A stretch of 64,000 bases of DNA, from positions 36,507 through 100,506 of the forward strand of contig CAJTSK010000008.1 of assembly GCA_910578835.1 (NCBI GenBank), written 5' to 3'. Position 1 is the stretch's first letter; each line of letters starts with the position of its first letter. The DNA is from an uncultured Muribaculum sp. GTDB taxonomy: Bacteria; Bacteroidota; Bacteroidia; Bacteroidales; Muribaculaceae. The position numbers and the translations under genes were made by a program. The notes below the pieces were generated by a model. It was not told the DNA's origin, did not search any database, and was given only the letters and a program-made list of their open reading frames with translations. Positions 51,795 through 60,790 of the stretch are shown here, piece by piece.

Positions 51795-51833
51795 ATTGGA
51801 AAAGACTTTAGAGCGAGTCACGGCTTTTCCAAT
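51795..51833 (-). terminator. Hairpin between the exporter operon and the two-component genes
   Basis: ATTGGAAAAG (51795-51804) and CTTTTCCAAT (51824-51833) are perfectly complementary with a 19-base loop, 23 bases after the TolC gene stop. It lacks a strong T tract and may be a partial terminator or a processing site that lowers expression of the downstream regulators. Confidence 0.5.
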
Positions 51834-51856
51834 CTCCTTCTATAGTGTAACCATTG

Positions 51857-53344
51857 TCATTTCTTGACAATAGTCTCGATGTCGGCATCTATCCCGGTGC
51901 CTGTGGCGAAATCCCACAATGTAAGACTGCGCAACTGATAGTAATAATACCAATACAGGAAAAGCTCCACGATATAATTGCTTCGCGAGTTGTCTTTACT
52001 CGATTGCGAGTCATTAAGTTCGAGGGTCGAGATTTTTCCTATCATGAAGGTCTCCACATTAGTGTGATAGCGTTTCAAGGCTATCGTGTCGGCTCGCGAG
52101 GCAATATCCACAAGCGATTTCTGATTATTGAAACGCTCCACAAGTATGAAGATATCCTGATTGAAATTCATCGTCTCCTGTCGCAGACGGCTTTCCACCA
52201 CCTCGCGGTTGCTCTCCGCCACCTTCACCTGCCCGCGACGCTTGCCCCAGTCAAGTATTGGTATGCGAAATCCTATCTCCACTACCTGATTGTCTTTCAG
52301 CCGGTCATATGCTCCGTTCATATTGTCGGATGTCCCGGTATATCCTATCTGGGCAAACAATGTGATTTCCCTCATATTACCTTTCGCCTTAGCCACATCA
52401 TAGTCAGCCTCAAGCTGACGGCGGCGTATGTTTTTGGCAAATGAGTTATTGCTGCGCGCCTTTTCAAGTACATCATGGTATTCCACTACGGCCTGCGGTA
52501 TTGTTTCAGGCAATACCGGCTCAAGCTCCACTCCCTCGTCTATGCCGAGAAAAGAGCGGGTCTGAAACATCTGCGACTTGTAGTTGCTCTCGGCATCGGT
52601 GAGTGTCGTGCGCGAGTTGAGCAGATTGAGTTCGAGCTGAAGCAAGTCATTTTCACTTATCTGTCCCATTTCCCGCTTTGCCTTAGCCACCTCATACAGT
52701 TTTTCGCAGTTTACAAAGTTCTGATGTGCGGCCTTGACATTTTCCTTTAGCCTGAGAAGCGTGAAAAAGTAGTCGACAGCCTTCATCGCCACTTGTTCGG
52801 TGGCACTCATGAATGCCGCCTTCGCCTCTTCATAGCGCACCGGCTCTATACGACGGTTCCACTTGATATGATTCACGCCGAATATGGGCTGGCTCAGCGT
52901 AAGTGCTATAGGCACCGACATGAACCGGTCAAACTTGTTGCCGTCAAGCTGCTTGAGATAGTCGAGCGATGTATTGAGCGACAGCTTTCCGCCGGTAAGC
53001 CATATATTCTGGTCGATTGACAGCATTCCGCTCATCTGAAGATTATTGTTTCTCACAAAAGTATAGGAGCCGTCGTCAAGCTGATAGGTACTGTAATTTT
53101 TGCGATAGCTCGGCACGGTAGCCTGAAAATTGACTTCGGGCAGAAGGTCGGCACGGAATGTGCGATACTGCCAGTAAGCCGTTTTCAGTTCATTGAGAGC
53201 CACAGCCGCATCAACACTCCTGACACGCGCTGTCGCAATAGCCTCATCGAGCGTAATCTGCATTACACCTGACGAGTCACCGGCCCTTGCCGTGGTGATT
53301 ACGGCAAGGGCGGCAGCGATTAATAGTGTCTTTCTAAAAAGCAT
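51857..53344 (-). CDS. TolC-family outer-membrane efflux channel of the ABC exporter
   Basis: 495 residues with a signal peptide (MLFRKTLLIAAALAVITTARA-G), not a lipoprotein. Two TolC repeats: ITLDEAIATARVRSVDAAVALNELKTAYWQYR in pieces with LLPEVNFQAT, and a second half with YDVAKAKGNMREITLFAQIGYTG and LDWGKRRGQVKVAES. The C-terminal helices include YHTNVETFMIGKISTLELNDSQ. It completes a tripartite exporter with the HlyD-like adaptor at the start of the operon. Its ATG is 24 bases after the preceding permease. Confidence 0.93.
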   Translation of the reverse strand: MLFRKTLLIAAALAVITTARAGDSSGVMQITLDEAIATARVRSVDAAVALNELKTAYWQYRTFRADLLPEVNFQATVPSYRKNYSTYQLDDGSYTFVRNNNLQMSGMLSIDQNIWLTGGKLSLNTSLDYLKQLDGNKFDRFMSVPIALTLSQPIFGVNHIKWNRRIEPVRYEEAKAAFMSATEQVAMKAVDYFFTLLRLKENVKAAHQNFVNCEKLYEVAKAKREMGQISENDLLQLELNLLNSRTTLTDAESNYKSQMFQTRSFLGIDEGVELEPVLPETIPQAVVEYHDVLEKARSNNSFAKNIRRRQLEADYDVAKAKGNMREITLFAQIGYTGTSDNMNGAYDRLKDNQVVEIGFRIPILDWGKRRGQVKVAESNREVVESRLRQETMNFNQDIFILVERFNNQKSLVDIASRADTIALKRYHTNVETFMIGKISTLELNDSQSSKDNSRSNYIVELFLYWYYYYQLRSLTLWDFATGTGIDADIETIVKK

Positions 53345-53368
53345 GTAACAATTAATTTAAGCATTATT

Positions 53369-54622
53369 CTATTCGTTGCGAAGAGCCAGTGCAGGGGTTA
53401 TGCGCATGGCGCGATATGCGGGGATGGCAATGCCCACGGCAATCATCAATGCCATTATCAGGTATGTCACACCGACACTTACCAGCATTCTTCCCCACGA
53501 AAAGAATCCGCCGTCATAGAAGGTGTTAATCTCGAAATGGGCGAGATTGACATCAACTGCCAATGCAAGTGGTGTCACCACAGTGAGCAGGAGCAACCCT
53601 TCACCTATCAGCAGCCGGAATATATCGGCGCGGGTGCCACCGCTCACCATCCTCACGGCGATATCCTGTGTACGCTGCTGTGTACGGAACCAGAATGTGC
53701 CGAGCAAACCCAAGAATATGTTAAGCAGAAGAAACCCCATGCCTGCAAGCATATTACGCAACTGCAACTTATTTTCCCTAACGTAACTGTCCCTGATGCG
53801 GTCAAACGGCACTATATTGGCGATATACAGATTTCCCACACGGAAATGGCGATCGATGTCGGCACGCAGATTTTTTTCAAAATCATTGTCCATATTTTCA
53901 CGCACCCTCACCACCCATTGGTTAGCATAAGAAGTAGAGGTGCCAATCGGCAATACTATCGTGCGGTTCATCTGACCTTGCATATAATCGGAATATTTCA
54001 CCCGGTTAAGCACGGCTCCGACCTTGAAGGTCCTTGTAGTGTCCCAGTTGACATACACCTCTTTGCCGAGTAAATCCTTCGCCTTCATATTCCCAATATT
54101 TTCGTTCATGTCGAGAAGGTTCTCGCTGACGAGTATCTCGCCACGTTTAAGCATCTCGGCAAGTTGCTCCGGGGTCTCGCCATTGATACCCGTATAGCGG
54201 AACACCTTTATAAAATCGGGTGTTATCTCGCGCTTTATGATAAATCCGGTCGGTGAGATGGTATCGTACATCAAGGTGGTACCTGAGTTTGAGGTATCGT
54301 AGGGATAGGCGCAGAATCCGAGTCCGACAGCCTCAATTTCAGGACGCCGGCTAAGACGGTCTTCCATAACGTGACGCCACTCCTCCCATTCCTCTGAGGA
54401 AGCATCCTGAATATAATCGGGTGATTTCTCGTTGAGAGTCCCTACATCTATCTTGTAGCAATGTTCTACATCAAAGCCGAGCGGCTCATGGACAAGCGAA
54501 TAACTAACATATAGATAGTCCACTATATACCACATCACTACGCTCACTATAAACAGTTCCAGGGCAAGCCACATATTGCTGCGCCATTCATTTTTTATCT
54601 GCTTGAATAATTTCTGATCCAT
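53369..54622 (-). CDS. ABC transporter permease, MacB/FtsX type (permease 4)
   Basis: 417 residues. Membrane segment 1 near residue 20 (WLALELFIVSVVMWYIV), a periplasmic domain of about 230 residues, then three segments at the C-terminus (MLAGMGFLLLNIFLGLLGTFWFRTQQ..., LLLLTVVTPLALAVDV, LIMALMIAVGIAIPAYRAM). The FtsX signature RTQDIAVRMVSGGTRADIF and the ending ITPALALRNE are present. The ATG at 54622 is 5 bases after the preceding stop; the TTG at 54631 is less likely. It looks more like permease 2 (56658-57932) than like its direct neighbour. Confidence 0.9.
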   Translation of the reverse strand: MDQKLFKQIKNEWRSNMWLALELFIVSVVMWYIVDYLYVSYSLVHEPLGFDVEHCYKIDVGTLNEKSPDYIQDASSEEWEEWRHVMEDRLSRRPEIEAVGLGFCAYPYDTSNSGTTLMYDTISPTGFIIKREITPDFIKVFRYTGINGETPEQLAEMLKRGEILVSENLLDMNENIGNMKAKDLLGKEVYVNWDTTRTFKVGAVLNRVKYSDYMQGQMNRTIVLPIGTSTSYANQWVVRVRENMDNDFEKNLRADIDRHFRVGNLYIANIVPFDRIRDSYVRENKLQLRNMLAGMGFLLLNIFLGLLGTFWFRTQQRTQDIAVRMVSGGTRADIFRLLIGEGLLLLTVVTPLALAVDVNLAHFEINTFYDGGFFSWGRMLVSVGVTYLIMALMIAVGIAIPAYRAMRITPALALRNE

Positions 54623-54627
54623 AATCG

Positions 54628-55920
54628 TCAAAGTTTAGCGTTAAGGGCGTTTACTACATTGGTTCTCGAAGCTCTCCACGCGGGGATTCCGCTACTCAGG
54701 AAATTCAATATGAAACAGAAAATCAATGCCCAGAAAAATGTCGACGGCTGCACAAGCATAGCCATGTCGACTTTCGGCTCGACAGTCGATATCGAATAAG
54801 GTTGTGCGAAAAGGAAAGAGCTGCAAAGCCATGCAAACACCACACTCATAAGCCATCCAAGGAAGCCGGCAAAAAGAGTGATTACAAGATTCTCTCCGAG
54901 CAGACCCACAAACAGCTCCGAACGGCGGCAACCAAAAGCACGGCGTACACCGATTTCTTCTACACGCCTGCGCAGGCGGCTGTCGGTCATGCTGCTTAGA
55001 TTTATCGCCGGCACTATGAGCAGTATCGCGTAGATGATGAGGCGCAATCGCCTCGCCCCCTCTACGTCAGGCTCTATATTAGCCCACGCTCCGCAACTTT
55101 GCTTTTCCTGGTCGTAAGGACGGTTGCGCGTTATCATCTTCCATCCCGACGAGGAAATCTCCTTATTGTATTTCTCTACATTTGCCTCATACTCGCGCTT
55201 TATATCGTCAAAATCCTTGCTGTCGCGGGCGAGGATAGTCACGCCAAGCGAGCCCATGATATCACCGTTCCAATTATTACTGACTACATTGGTCGAGGTA
55301 AAGGGCACCCACACAGTTGCGTAGGCAGTAGTGGCAAGAGTCGATACATCCTTCACCACACCCGCCACTTTATAGGGTACATAATTTATAAGCAAATCCT
55401 TGCCGGCGACATTTGTCGACCCGAACACGCGCCGTGCCACACTCTCACTGATTACCGCCTCGGGGAGTCCAGCCTCGAAGGCGCTCCTGTCGTAAGGCTT
55501 GCCGTCGATGAACGTGAAATCAAATACTTTCCAGAATTTATCATCGGTTTCCATGACATCAGCGCTGATAGCAGTACTTGCCGGAAGAGACACAGGAGAT
55601 GTCGTCGTGGAGGGAGTGTATATGGTGACAGCTTCAGGAGTCTTCAGCTCTTCAAAGAGATAGCGTGCCGACCTATAGCTAATACAGCCATTTGATTCCC
55701 AATGAGTTGGCGCGCCGTCACCGCTTGTTATACTGGCTGCCTTGGCATGAAGAAACCTGTCGCGGTTACTTTCCGGCGCAAATGGCGCCACCTTCACCTG
55801 CTGCAACATCACCACCACCATGATCAGGAATATCGACAGTGCGGTACCTATCACAGAGATGATACTCAGCATCTTCTGTGATTTCACCTGCACCCATGTC
55901 TGTTTTAATATATTCATCAT
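54628..55920 (-). CDS. ABC transporter permease, MacB/FtsX type (permease 3)
   Basis: 430 residues: one N-terminal membrane segment (SVIGTALSIFLIMVVVMLQQVKVAPFAPE), a MacB-like periplasmic domain (ETDDKFWKVFDFTFIDGKPYDRSAFEAG in pieces; AVISESVARRVFG) and three C-terminal segments with RRVEEIGVRRAFGCRRSELF. It resembles permease 1 (57938-59251), with the same APFAPE/SPLAPE-NRDR motif after segment 1, so the operon carries two related pairs. It lies 7 bases after the ATPase gene. Confidence 0.9.
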   Translation of the reverse strand: MMNILKQTWVQVKSQKMLSIISVIGTALSIFLIMVVVMLQQVKVAPFAPESNRDRFLHAKAASITSGDGAPTHWESNGCISYRSARYLFEELKTPEAVTIYTPSTTTSPVSLPASTAISADVMETDDKFWKVFDFTFIDGKPYDRSAFEAGLPEAVISESVARRVFGSTNVAGKDLLINYVPYKVAGVVKDVSTLATTAYATVWVPFTSTNVVSNNWNGDIMGSLGVTILARDSKDFDDIKREYEANVEKYNKEISSSGWKMITRNRPYDQEKQSCGAWANIEPDVEGARRLRLIIYAILLIVPAINLSSMTDSRLRRRVEEIGVRRAFGCRRSELFVGLLGENLVITLFAGFLGWLMSVVFAWLCSSFLFAQPYSISTVEPKVDMAMLVQPSTFFWALIFCFILNFLSSGIPAWRASRTNVVNALNAKL

Positions 55921-55927
55921 AATCTTA

Positions 55928-56599
55928 CTATTTTACCTGTCGTCCGTCAAAGAATCGTATTATACGGTCGGTTAACTTCGCCTGGTCCTCGTTGTGGGTC
56001 ACCATGACGATTGTACGGTGATCCTTTTTATTAAGGTCATGAAGCAGCTCCATCACTTCGGCTCCCATCTTGGAGTCGAGGTTACCGGTAGGCTCGTCGG
56101 CAAGTATTATCTCAGGATTTCCCACAATCGCGCGTGCTATCGCCACACGCTGGCACTGTCCGCCGGAGAGTTGCGACGGCATGTGACGCATACGGTGACT
56201 GAGCCCTACTCGCTCAAGCACTTCCTTGGCGAGACGCGTGCGCTCGCTTGCCTTCATCTTGCGGTAAAGCAGCGGCAACTCCACATTGTCGATTACATTG
56301 AGGGAATTTATGAGATGGAAGCTCTGGAACACAAATCCGAGTTTCTTGTTACGGAACGCCGACAGGGCATTATCTTTCATTCCCGCCACATTCACCCCGT
56401 CAATCTCGACAGTGCCGCTCGTGGGGGTGTCAAGCAGACCCAATACATTAAGAAGCGTCGACTTGCCGCATCCCGACGGCCCCATCACACTTACAAATTC
56501 CCCTTTCTCAATCTCAATATTTACATTTTCGAGCGCTACTGTCTCGATTTCATTAGTGCGGTAGATTTTATTAATCCCGCTAAGTCTGATTATTGCCAT
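55928..56599 (-). CDS. ABC transporter ATPase (MacB/LolD type)
   Basis: 223 residues. Walker A GPSGCGKS (40-47), Q-loop FQSFHLI, signature LSGGQCQRVAIARA, Walker B IILADEPTGNLD and the switch His in VMVTHNEDQA. Only this one ATPase gene serves the four permease genes in the operon, so it must pair with both permease pairs or with mixed dimers. Probable action: mechanotransmission-type export through the adaptor and TolC-like channel. Confidence 0.95.
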   Translation of the reverse strand: MAIIRLSGINKIYRTNEIETVALENVNIEIEKGEFVSVMGPSGCGKSTLLNVLGLLDTPTSGTVEIDGVNVAGMKDNALSAFRNKKLGFVFQSFHLINSLNVIDNVELPLLYRKMKASERTRLAKEVLERVGLSHRMRHMPSQLSGGQCQRVAIARAIVGNPEIILADEPTGNLDSKMGAEVMELLHDLNKKDHRTIVMVTHNEDQAKLTDRIIRFFDGRQVK

Positions 56600-56657
56600 A
56601 TTTGTTATGTTATTTTAGTTATTAACAGGTTACTGATTTTTATAAAAGATGCGTTAT

Positions 56658-57932
56658 CTATTCATGTCGCAACGCCTCGACAGGTGACACCCGGCTTATG
56701 CGCCATGCCGGTATGCTTATACCGATACTCACGATTATCACCATCAACAAGTAGACGACCAGCGACACCAATATGAAATGAACAGGCAGATTGCTTACCC
56801 ATGACAAATCATAAGCGTCATACCCGACATTGCCATTAGCCCGCGCAAGCCCTTCCTTGACAGCATACTGAAGATAAATAAGGCATCCGATTAAGCATCC
56901 AATCGTAGAAAGCACCCAGCCTTCGCCAAGCAACATGAGCCTGATATGCCAAGGAGTGGCACCAAACGACCTCATCACTCCCGCCTCCTCACTACGCTTG
57001 CGGGTCTGAAGATAAAATACCCCGGCAACCCCGAGTAGAAGATTTGCGAAGAAAAACACCGAGAGTATAATCTTAAGGCGCAGTTCATTGGTAACGCCTC
57101 TCCCATAGGCATATTCCTCGCTAAGCTTATCATAAGCCACGATATCCTTACAACTGTAGTCGCCCGATTGAATCCCCTCCGAGATACTTTCCTTGAAATC
57201 ATGGATAAAGCGCGGCATACTTACGCCATCTTTCAGTCTTACCACGATATTGTAACATAAGTCGGGGTTAAATTCGTAAGCCTTGAATGCCAACAGAGAT
57301 TCAGCGGTGACACTCTGCGGTCTGACATCCTCGATTACCCCGGCAATACGGTAGGCGTCCTCGACTTCAAAATCCTCCGAATCCTCACCGATATAATGTC
57401 CGGTCGCGTTCACTCCGGGAAACAGAAGCTCCGCCAATGTGCGGGTCACTATGATATCGCCTTGCTTTGGTGTCATATCCTGCAGCTCACCGGCATCATT
57501 ATTACCCGGCACGGCATGGATACCGTAAGTAGTGAAGTAATTCCACCCGCTCAACATAGGCATCAGCTGTACAGACAGCCACACTGAATCCTTGTGGACC
57601 CCAATAGAGCTTGACCCGATGGCATCGGGATAACTCCAGTCGACGATTGTGGCGCTCTCCACCTCGGGAAGATTACATATGCGGATAAGGAGGTTGCGCA
57701 TGTCGGCCGACACCGAGGCTGTGTCACTGCGCTCCTCGTCATAATTACGGGCTGTCTGTATCATACACAGCCTGTCGCGGTCATAACCGAGCGGAAGCGT
57801 GTCGATATAGCCGTTGACCACGATAGGGTCGACAAACACCCATATCACAATAGAGACTATTACAATCTCGCAAAGAAGCCATGCCAGACGACGACGGCGA
57901 CTCAGAAGATTCCTGAATATCAATTTCCACAT
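56658..57932 (-). CDS. ABC transporter permease, MacB/FtsX type (permease 2)
   Basis: 424 residues: segment 1 WLLCEIVIVSIVIWVFVDPIVV, a long periplasmic domain (about 45-280), and C-terminal segments FFFANLLLGVAGVFYLQTRKRSEEAGVMRSFG, WVLSTIGCLIGCLIYLQ and LVVYLLMVIIVSIGISIPAWRISRVSPVEALRHE in pieces. It resembles permease 4 in its N-terminus and length. It follows permease 1 after 5 bases, and the ATPase gene follows after 58 bases. Confidence 0.9.
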   Translation of the reverse strand: MWKLIFRNLLSRRRRLAWLLCEIVIVSIVIWVFVDPIVVNGYIDTLPLGYDRDRLCMIQTARNYDEERSDTASVSADMRNLLIRICNLPEVESATIVDWSYPDAIGSSSIGVHKDSVWLSVQLMPMLSGWNYFTTYGIHAVPGNNDAGELQDMTPKQGDIIVTRTLAELLFPGVNATGHYIGEDSEDFEVEDAYRIAGVIEDVRPQSVTAESLLAFKAYEFNPDLCYNIVVRLKDGVSMPRFIHDFKESISEGIQSGDYSCKDIVAYDKLSEEYAYGRGVTNELRLKIILSVFFFANLLLGVAGVFYLQTRKRSEEAGVMRSFGATPWHIRLMLLGEGWVLSTIGCLIGCLIYLQYAVKEGLARANGNVGYDAYDLSWVSNLPVHFILVSLVVYLLMVIIVSIGISIPAWRISRVSPVEALRHE

Positions 57933-57937
57933 AGCGG

Positions 57938-59251
57938 TTATCTTTTTTCATTGATTGATGACACAATAGGATGACGCAGCGAACGCCATGCCGGAATAAA
58001 TGCCGACAACAGATTAAGGATGATACACAACGCTAACGCAGCAACAAATACGACGGGAGCGAAAATCATGTTCCCCGTGACTGTGATGGTAGATGTGTCA
58101 TGAATCACCTCGTTGCTTGACAGGAGCAAGTCAAACACCCATGCCCGACAACAGTAAAGGATGACCCATGCTGCCACAAGGGCGATTACACCCCCGGCAA
58201 GAGTGAAGATAAAATTCTCCCACATCACCTGCGAAAGCAATGTGCGCCGGCGTGCCCCGAATGCCTTGCGGATACCCATCTCGGAAATTCGCGAATCCAT
58301 TCTTCCACCTATCATGGCACTGATGTTGATAGCCGGGACCAACAAAAGGGCGAGTAACACAAGTATATTGTCCATCACGACATCAGTCCATGAAAAATCA
58401 CTGCCGGGAAACCGCTGGAACACACTAAGCAGATGGGTGCGCGGCTGATTGAGCACATCAATATTCCAATACTTTCCCGAAGCGTTTGCTTTTCTCACAA
58501 ACTCATTTATCTCTTCACGCAATGCTTGCTCCTGCCCGCTATCCTTGACAAGCAATACAGCGTTGTAGCTACCGCCGACATAAGGCGCTTCCGCCTTCCA
58601 GCCGGCACGATCATAGCCACTCTGCGAACTATACGGAATATATGCCTCGGCAAATGATGCACGCGTCAGACGGCTCGTCTGCCTTATCACCCCGACAACG
58701 GAATATGTCTCATCCCCGACTTTAAATTCCCTGCCGGTCGCGTTTTCGGCAGTGCCGAAGAGTTTTCCGGCGAGACGGTCGGTGATTACAGCCACCTTTC
58801 TTCCGCTCTGGAAATCAGACGCATTGAACGGCATCCCCTCAAGAAAGACAAAATCATATATCTTAAAGAAGGCATCGTCGGTAGCCTGCAACGCGATGTC
58901 ATGCATCTTTTTACTTCCTGCAACGGCAGCAGTAGCTGTCAGGTTCGTTTTTGCCGATACAGCCTCAACATTTTCCAGCCTGTAAATAAACTCGTCGACG
59001 CCACGATAGGAAAGCGCGGACAAAGCCGAAGATGAACTGTCGGGACTTACATATTTTAAGAGGTCCACATAGAGTGTGCGGTCACGGTTTACCTCAGGGG
59101 CAAGCGGCGACATCTTGACATAATATATCACGGCAAATATAAGCACCGTCATTATGCTCAGCGCCACGCCTCCTATGTAAAGCGAGGTATAAGCCTTGTC
59201 GGCGCGCGCCTCCACGATGGTCTGCCTTACTATTTTCCTGAAATGCATCAT
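57938..59251 (-). CDS. ABC transporter permease, MacB/FtsX type (permease 1)
   Basis: 437 residues: segment 1 LYIGGVALSIMTVLIFAVIYYVKMSPLAPEVNRDR in pieces, MacB-like periplasmic domain (ATDDAFFKIYDFVFLEGMPFNASDF; VAVITDRLAGKLFG), then three membrane segments with SEMGIRKAFGARRRTLLSQV and the ending PIVSSINEKR. Its start overlaps the adaptor stop by 4 bases (ATGA). Confidence 0.9.
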   Translation of the reverse strand: MMHFRKIVRQTIVEARADKAYTSLYIGGVALSIMTVLIFAVIYYVKMSPLAPEVNRDRTLYVDLLKYVSPDSSSSALSALSYRGVDEFIYRLENVEAVSAKTNLTATAAVAGSKKMHDIALQATDDAFFKIYDFVFLEGMPFNASDFQSGRKVAVITDRLAGKLFGTAENATGREFKVGDETYSVVGVIRQTSRLTRASFAEAYIPYSSQSGYDRAGWKAEAPYVGGSYNAVLLVKDSGQEQALREEINEFVRKANASGKYWNIDVLNQPRTHLLSVFQRFPGSDFSWTDVVMDNILVLLALLLVPAINISAMIGGRMDSRISEMGIRKAFGARRRTLLSQVMWENFIFTLAGGVIALVAAWVILYCCRAWVFDLLLSSNEVIHDTSTITVTGNMIFAPVVFVAALALCIILNLLSAFIPAWRSLRHPIVSSINEKR

Positions 59252-60495
59252 TTTATCCTTATGCTTTTTCTGGTGTTGTACTCTTTCATGTCATTTATCA
59301 CCACGCGGTCGCCCGGTTCAAGACCGCCCTTTACCTCGACATGCTCGAAATTACTGTCGCCAAGTCTCACATTGCGTCTTACCAGCTCATCGTCGCCTTT
59401 TAACACAAACATCTCGTATTCACCGGGACCGGTGTAGAAAGTGCCGTTGGGCACACGAGTCACATCCTCGATTACATCACACATCACATATACGTCGGTT
59501 TTCAGACCCGAGCGCAAGCGGCTGTAGCTGTCATCGTCAAGCTGCACGGTAAAGGAGATGACACCATTGCGCGACAAGGGGGTGACATTGCTTACCTTAC
59601 CCGAAAGTCGCTCCTTGCCTATGCGCACAACTGCGTCACTGCCCACTGTCACCCTGTCGCCGTAACTGTCGGCAATCTCGCCGTCGACCTTGAAATGGGT
59701 CAAGTCGGAGATTATGGCTATGCGCTCTCCTTCAGCTACTTTCTGACCTACCTGATTATTTATGTAGGTAAGGGTAGCTTTCCTTGGCGAACGTATCTGA
59801 GCATCGTCAAGAGTGCGTTGCATCTCACCGAGATTCTTGCCCGTGATGTTAAGTTCGAGTTCCTTTAACCGCAGATTGGCATCGGTCACCTTGCGTTCGT
59901 TGACAAGACGCTGGCGCATCTGTTCAAGCTCAAGCCGCCCTGTATTGTATTGAAGCTCGACCTGCCTTACGCGGTCACCGGTGCCCGAGCCGAGGCTGTC
60001 GAGATAACGCTCGTTGCGCAGCTCGACCGCCATCCTGTCCACGGTCATCTGCTTGATTTTTATCTGCATCTCAAGGTCGCTGAGCTGAGTGGCATTGTTG
60101 ACCCTCTGCTGCTCCAGCTCGTGGCGACGCATCTCTATCTGGTCCTGGAGCTTGTTTAACTCTGTCTGTGCGGTCTGGAGGTCGAGACGCAACAGCGGCG
60201 TGCCCACATCAACACTATCACCAGCCTTACTGTAGACCTCAACTATGCGCGTGGCAATAGGCGAATTGATAATCTCCTCAAATGCCGGCACGACTTTTCC
60301 ACCGGCATTCACCGACGACCGGATAGTACCACGGTCTACAGTAGCAATCAAAAGGTCATTGCGCGATATACTTGACTGCGAAAGCATCATCACCACTCCC
60401 ACCAACACGATTATTCCGGCGATTGCACACCCGATTGTGACATATCGCTTGCGCTTCATGCGCCGAATCTCTTCTTTTGGAATCTGTCTGTCCAT
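59248..60495 (-). CDS. HlyD/MacA-family periplasmic adaptor of the ABC exporter
   Basis: 415 residues from ATG 60495 (MDRQIPKEEIRRMKRKRYVT). One N-terminal membrane anchor (IGCAIAGIIVLVGVVMML), a lipoyl half (SPIATRIVEVYSKAGDSVDVGTPLLRL), a long coiled-coil hairpin (about 100-220; ELNKLQDQIEMRRHELEQQRVNN), the second lipoyl half (IRSPRKATLTYINNQVGQKVAEGE), and beta-barrel and membrane-proximal parts. An upstream in-frame ATG at 60534 would place the start inside the sigma-54 -12 box and is rejected. First gene of the seven-gene export operon. Confidence 0.93.
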   Translation of the reverse strand: MDRQIPKEEIRRMKRKRYVTIGCAIAGIIVLVGVVMMLSQSSISRNDLLIATVDRGTIRSSVNAGGKVVPAFEEIINSPIATRIVEVYSKAGDSVDVGTPLLRLDLQTAQTELNKLQDQIEMRRHELEQQRVNNATQLSDLEMQIKIKQMTVDRMAVELRNERYLDSLGSGTGDRVRQVELQYNTGRLELEQMRQRLVNERKVTDANLRLKELELNITGKNLGEMQRTLDDAQIRSPRKATLTYINNQVGQKVAEGERIAIISDLTHFKVDGEIADSYGDRVTVGSDAVVRIGKERLSGKVSNVTPLSRNGVISFTVQLDDDSYSRLRSGLKTDVYVMCDVIEDVTRVPNGTFYTGPGEYEMFVLKGDDELVRRNVRLGDSNFEHVEVKGGLEPGDRVVINDMKEYNTRKSIRIK

Positions 60496-60528
60496 TGCGT
60501 TTTTTAGATTATTTTCCGGCAATAATAG

Positions 60529-60545
60529 TTGCATTTACCGTGCCA
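60529..60545 (-). promoter_or_regulatory. Sigma-54-type (-24/-12) promoter of the ABC export operon
   Basis: TGGCACGGTAAATGCAA on the - strand. GG of -24 (60544-60543) and GC of -12 (60532-60531) are separated by exactly 10 bases; it differs from TGGCAC-N5-TTGCA at one position. The expected transcript start near 60519 leaves about 24 bases before the adaptor ATG at 60495. Confidence 0.75.
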
Positions 60546-60589
60546 AAAATCCAAATAGCTGATTATCAACTATCAAACAATCCCGTCAC

Positions 60590-60615
60590 TGTCCGTTTTC
60601 GGACACAATATGTCC
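60590..60615. promoter_or_regulatory. Palindromic upstream activating site for the NtrC-like regulator
   Basis: TGTCCGttttCGGACA (60590-60605) is a perfect 6-4-6 palindrome. It is followed by caata and another TGTCC half-site (60611-60615), giving a second overlapping inverted pair GGACA-N5-TGTCC. Centres lie roughly 50-65 bases upstream of the -24 box, where enhancer-binding proteins act. Binding by the regulator at 50440-51768 is inference. Confidence 0.6.
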
Positions 60616-60696
60616 ATTATTCACAACTGCGGGGATAAAGTTGTAAAGAAATCCCATATCTCATCTGCCCTTTTGTTCTTCTGTATCTTTACCCAC

Positions 60697-60787
60697 ATCT
60701 GAAATCTGAAATCTGAAAACTGAAATCTGAAATCTGAAAACTGAAATCTGAAAACTAAAAACTAAAAACTCAAAACTCAAAACTTTT
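60697..60787 (+). repeat. Heptanucleotide tandem repeat, 12 units plus a degenerate one
   Basis: Contiguous 7-base units: ATCTGAA (x3), AACTGAA, ATCTGAA (x2), AACTGAA, ATCTGAA, AACTAAA (x2), AACTCAA (x2) and AACTTTT. Consensus AWCTNAA, 7-bp periodicity without a break. It directly abuts the -7 box of the next gene. Confidence 0.95.
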
Positions 60788-60790
60788 TCC

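Noticed and set aside
55994..56776. 260-codon + strand ORF across the ABC ATPase
   Set aside because: Antisense to Walker A, signature and Walker B motifs; the protein has no recognisable features.
51857..60495. Exporter genes as an antibiotic or lantibiotic immunity island
   Set aside because: No bacteriocin precursor, modification enzyme or base-composition change is seen; the substrate must stay open.
60697..60787. Heptanucleotide array as a CRISPR
   Set aside because: Units are 7 bases with no spacers, and there are no cas genes.
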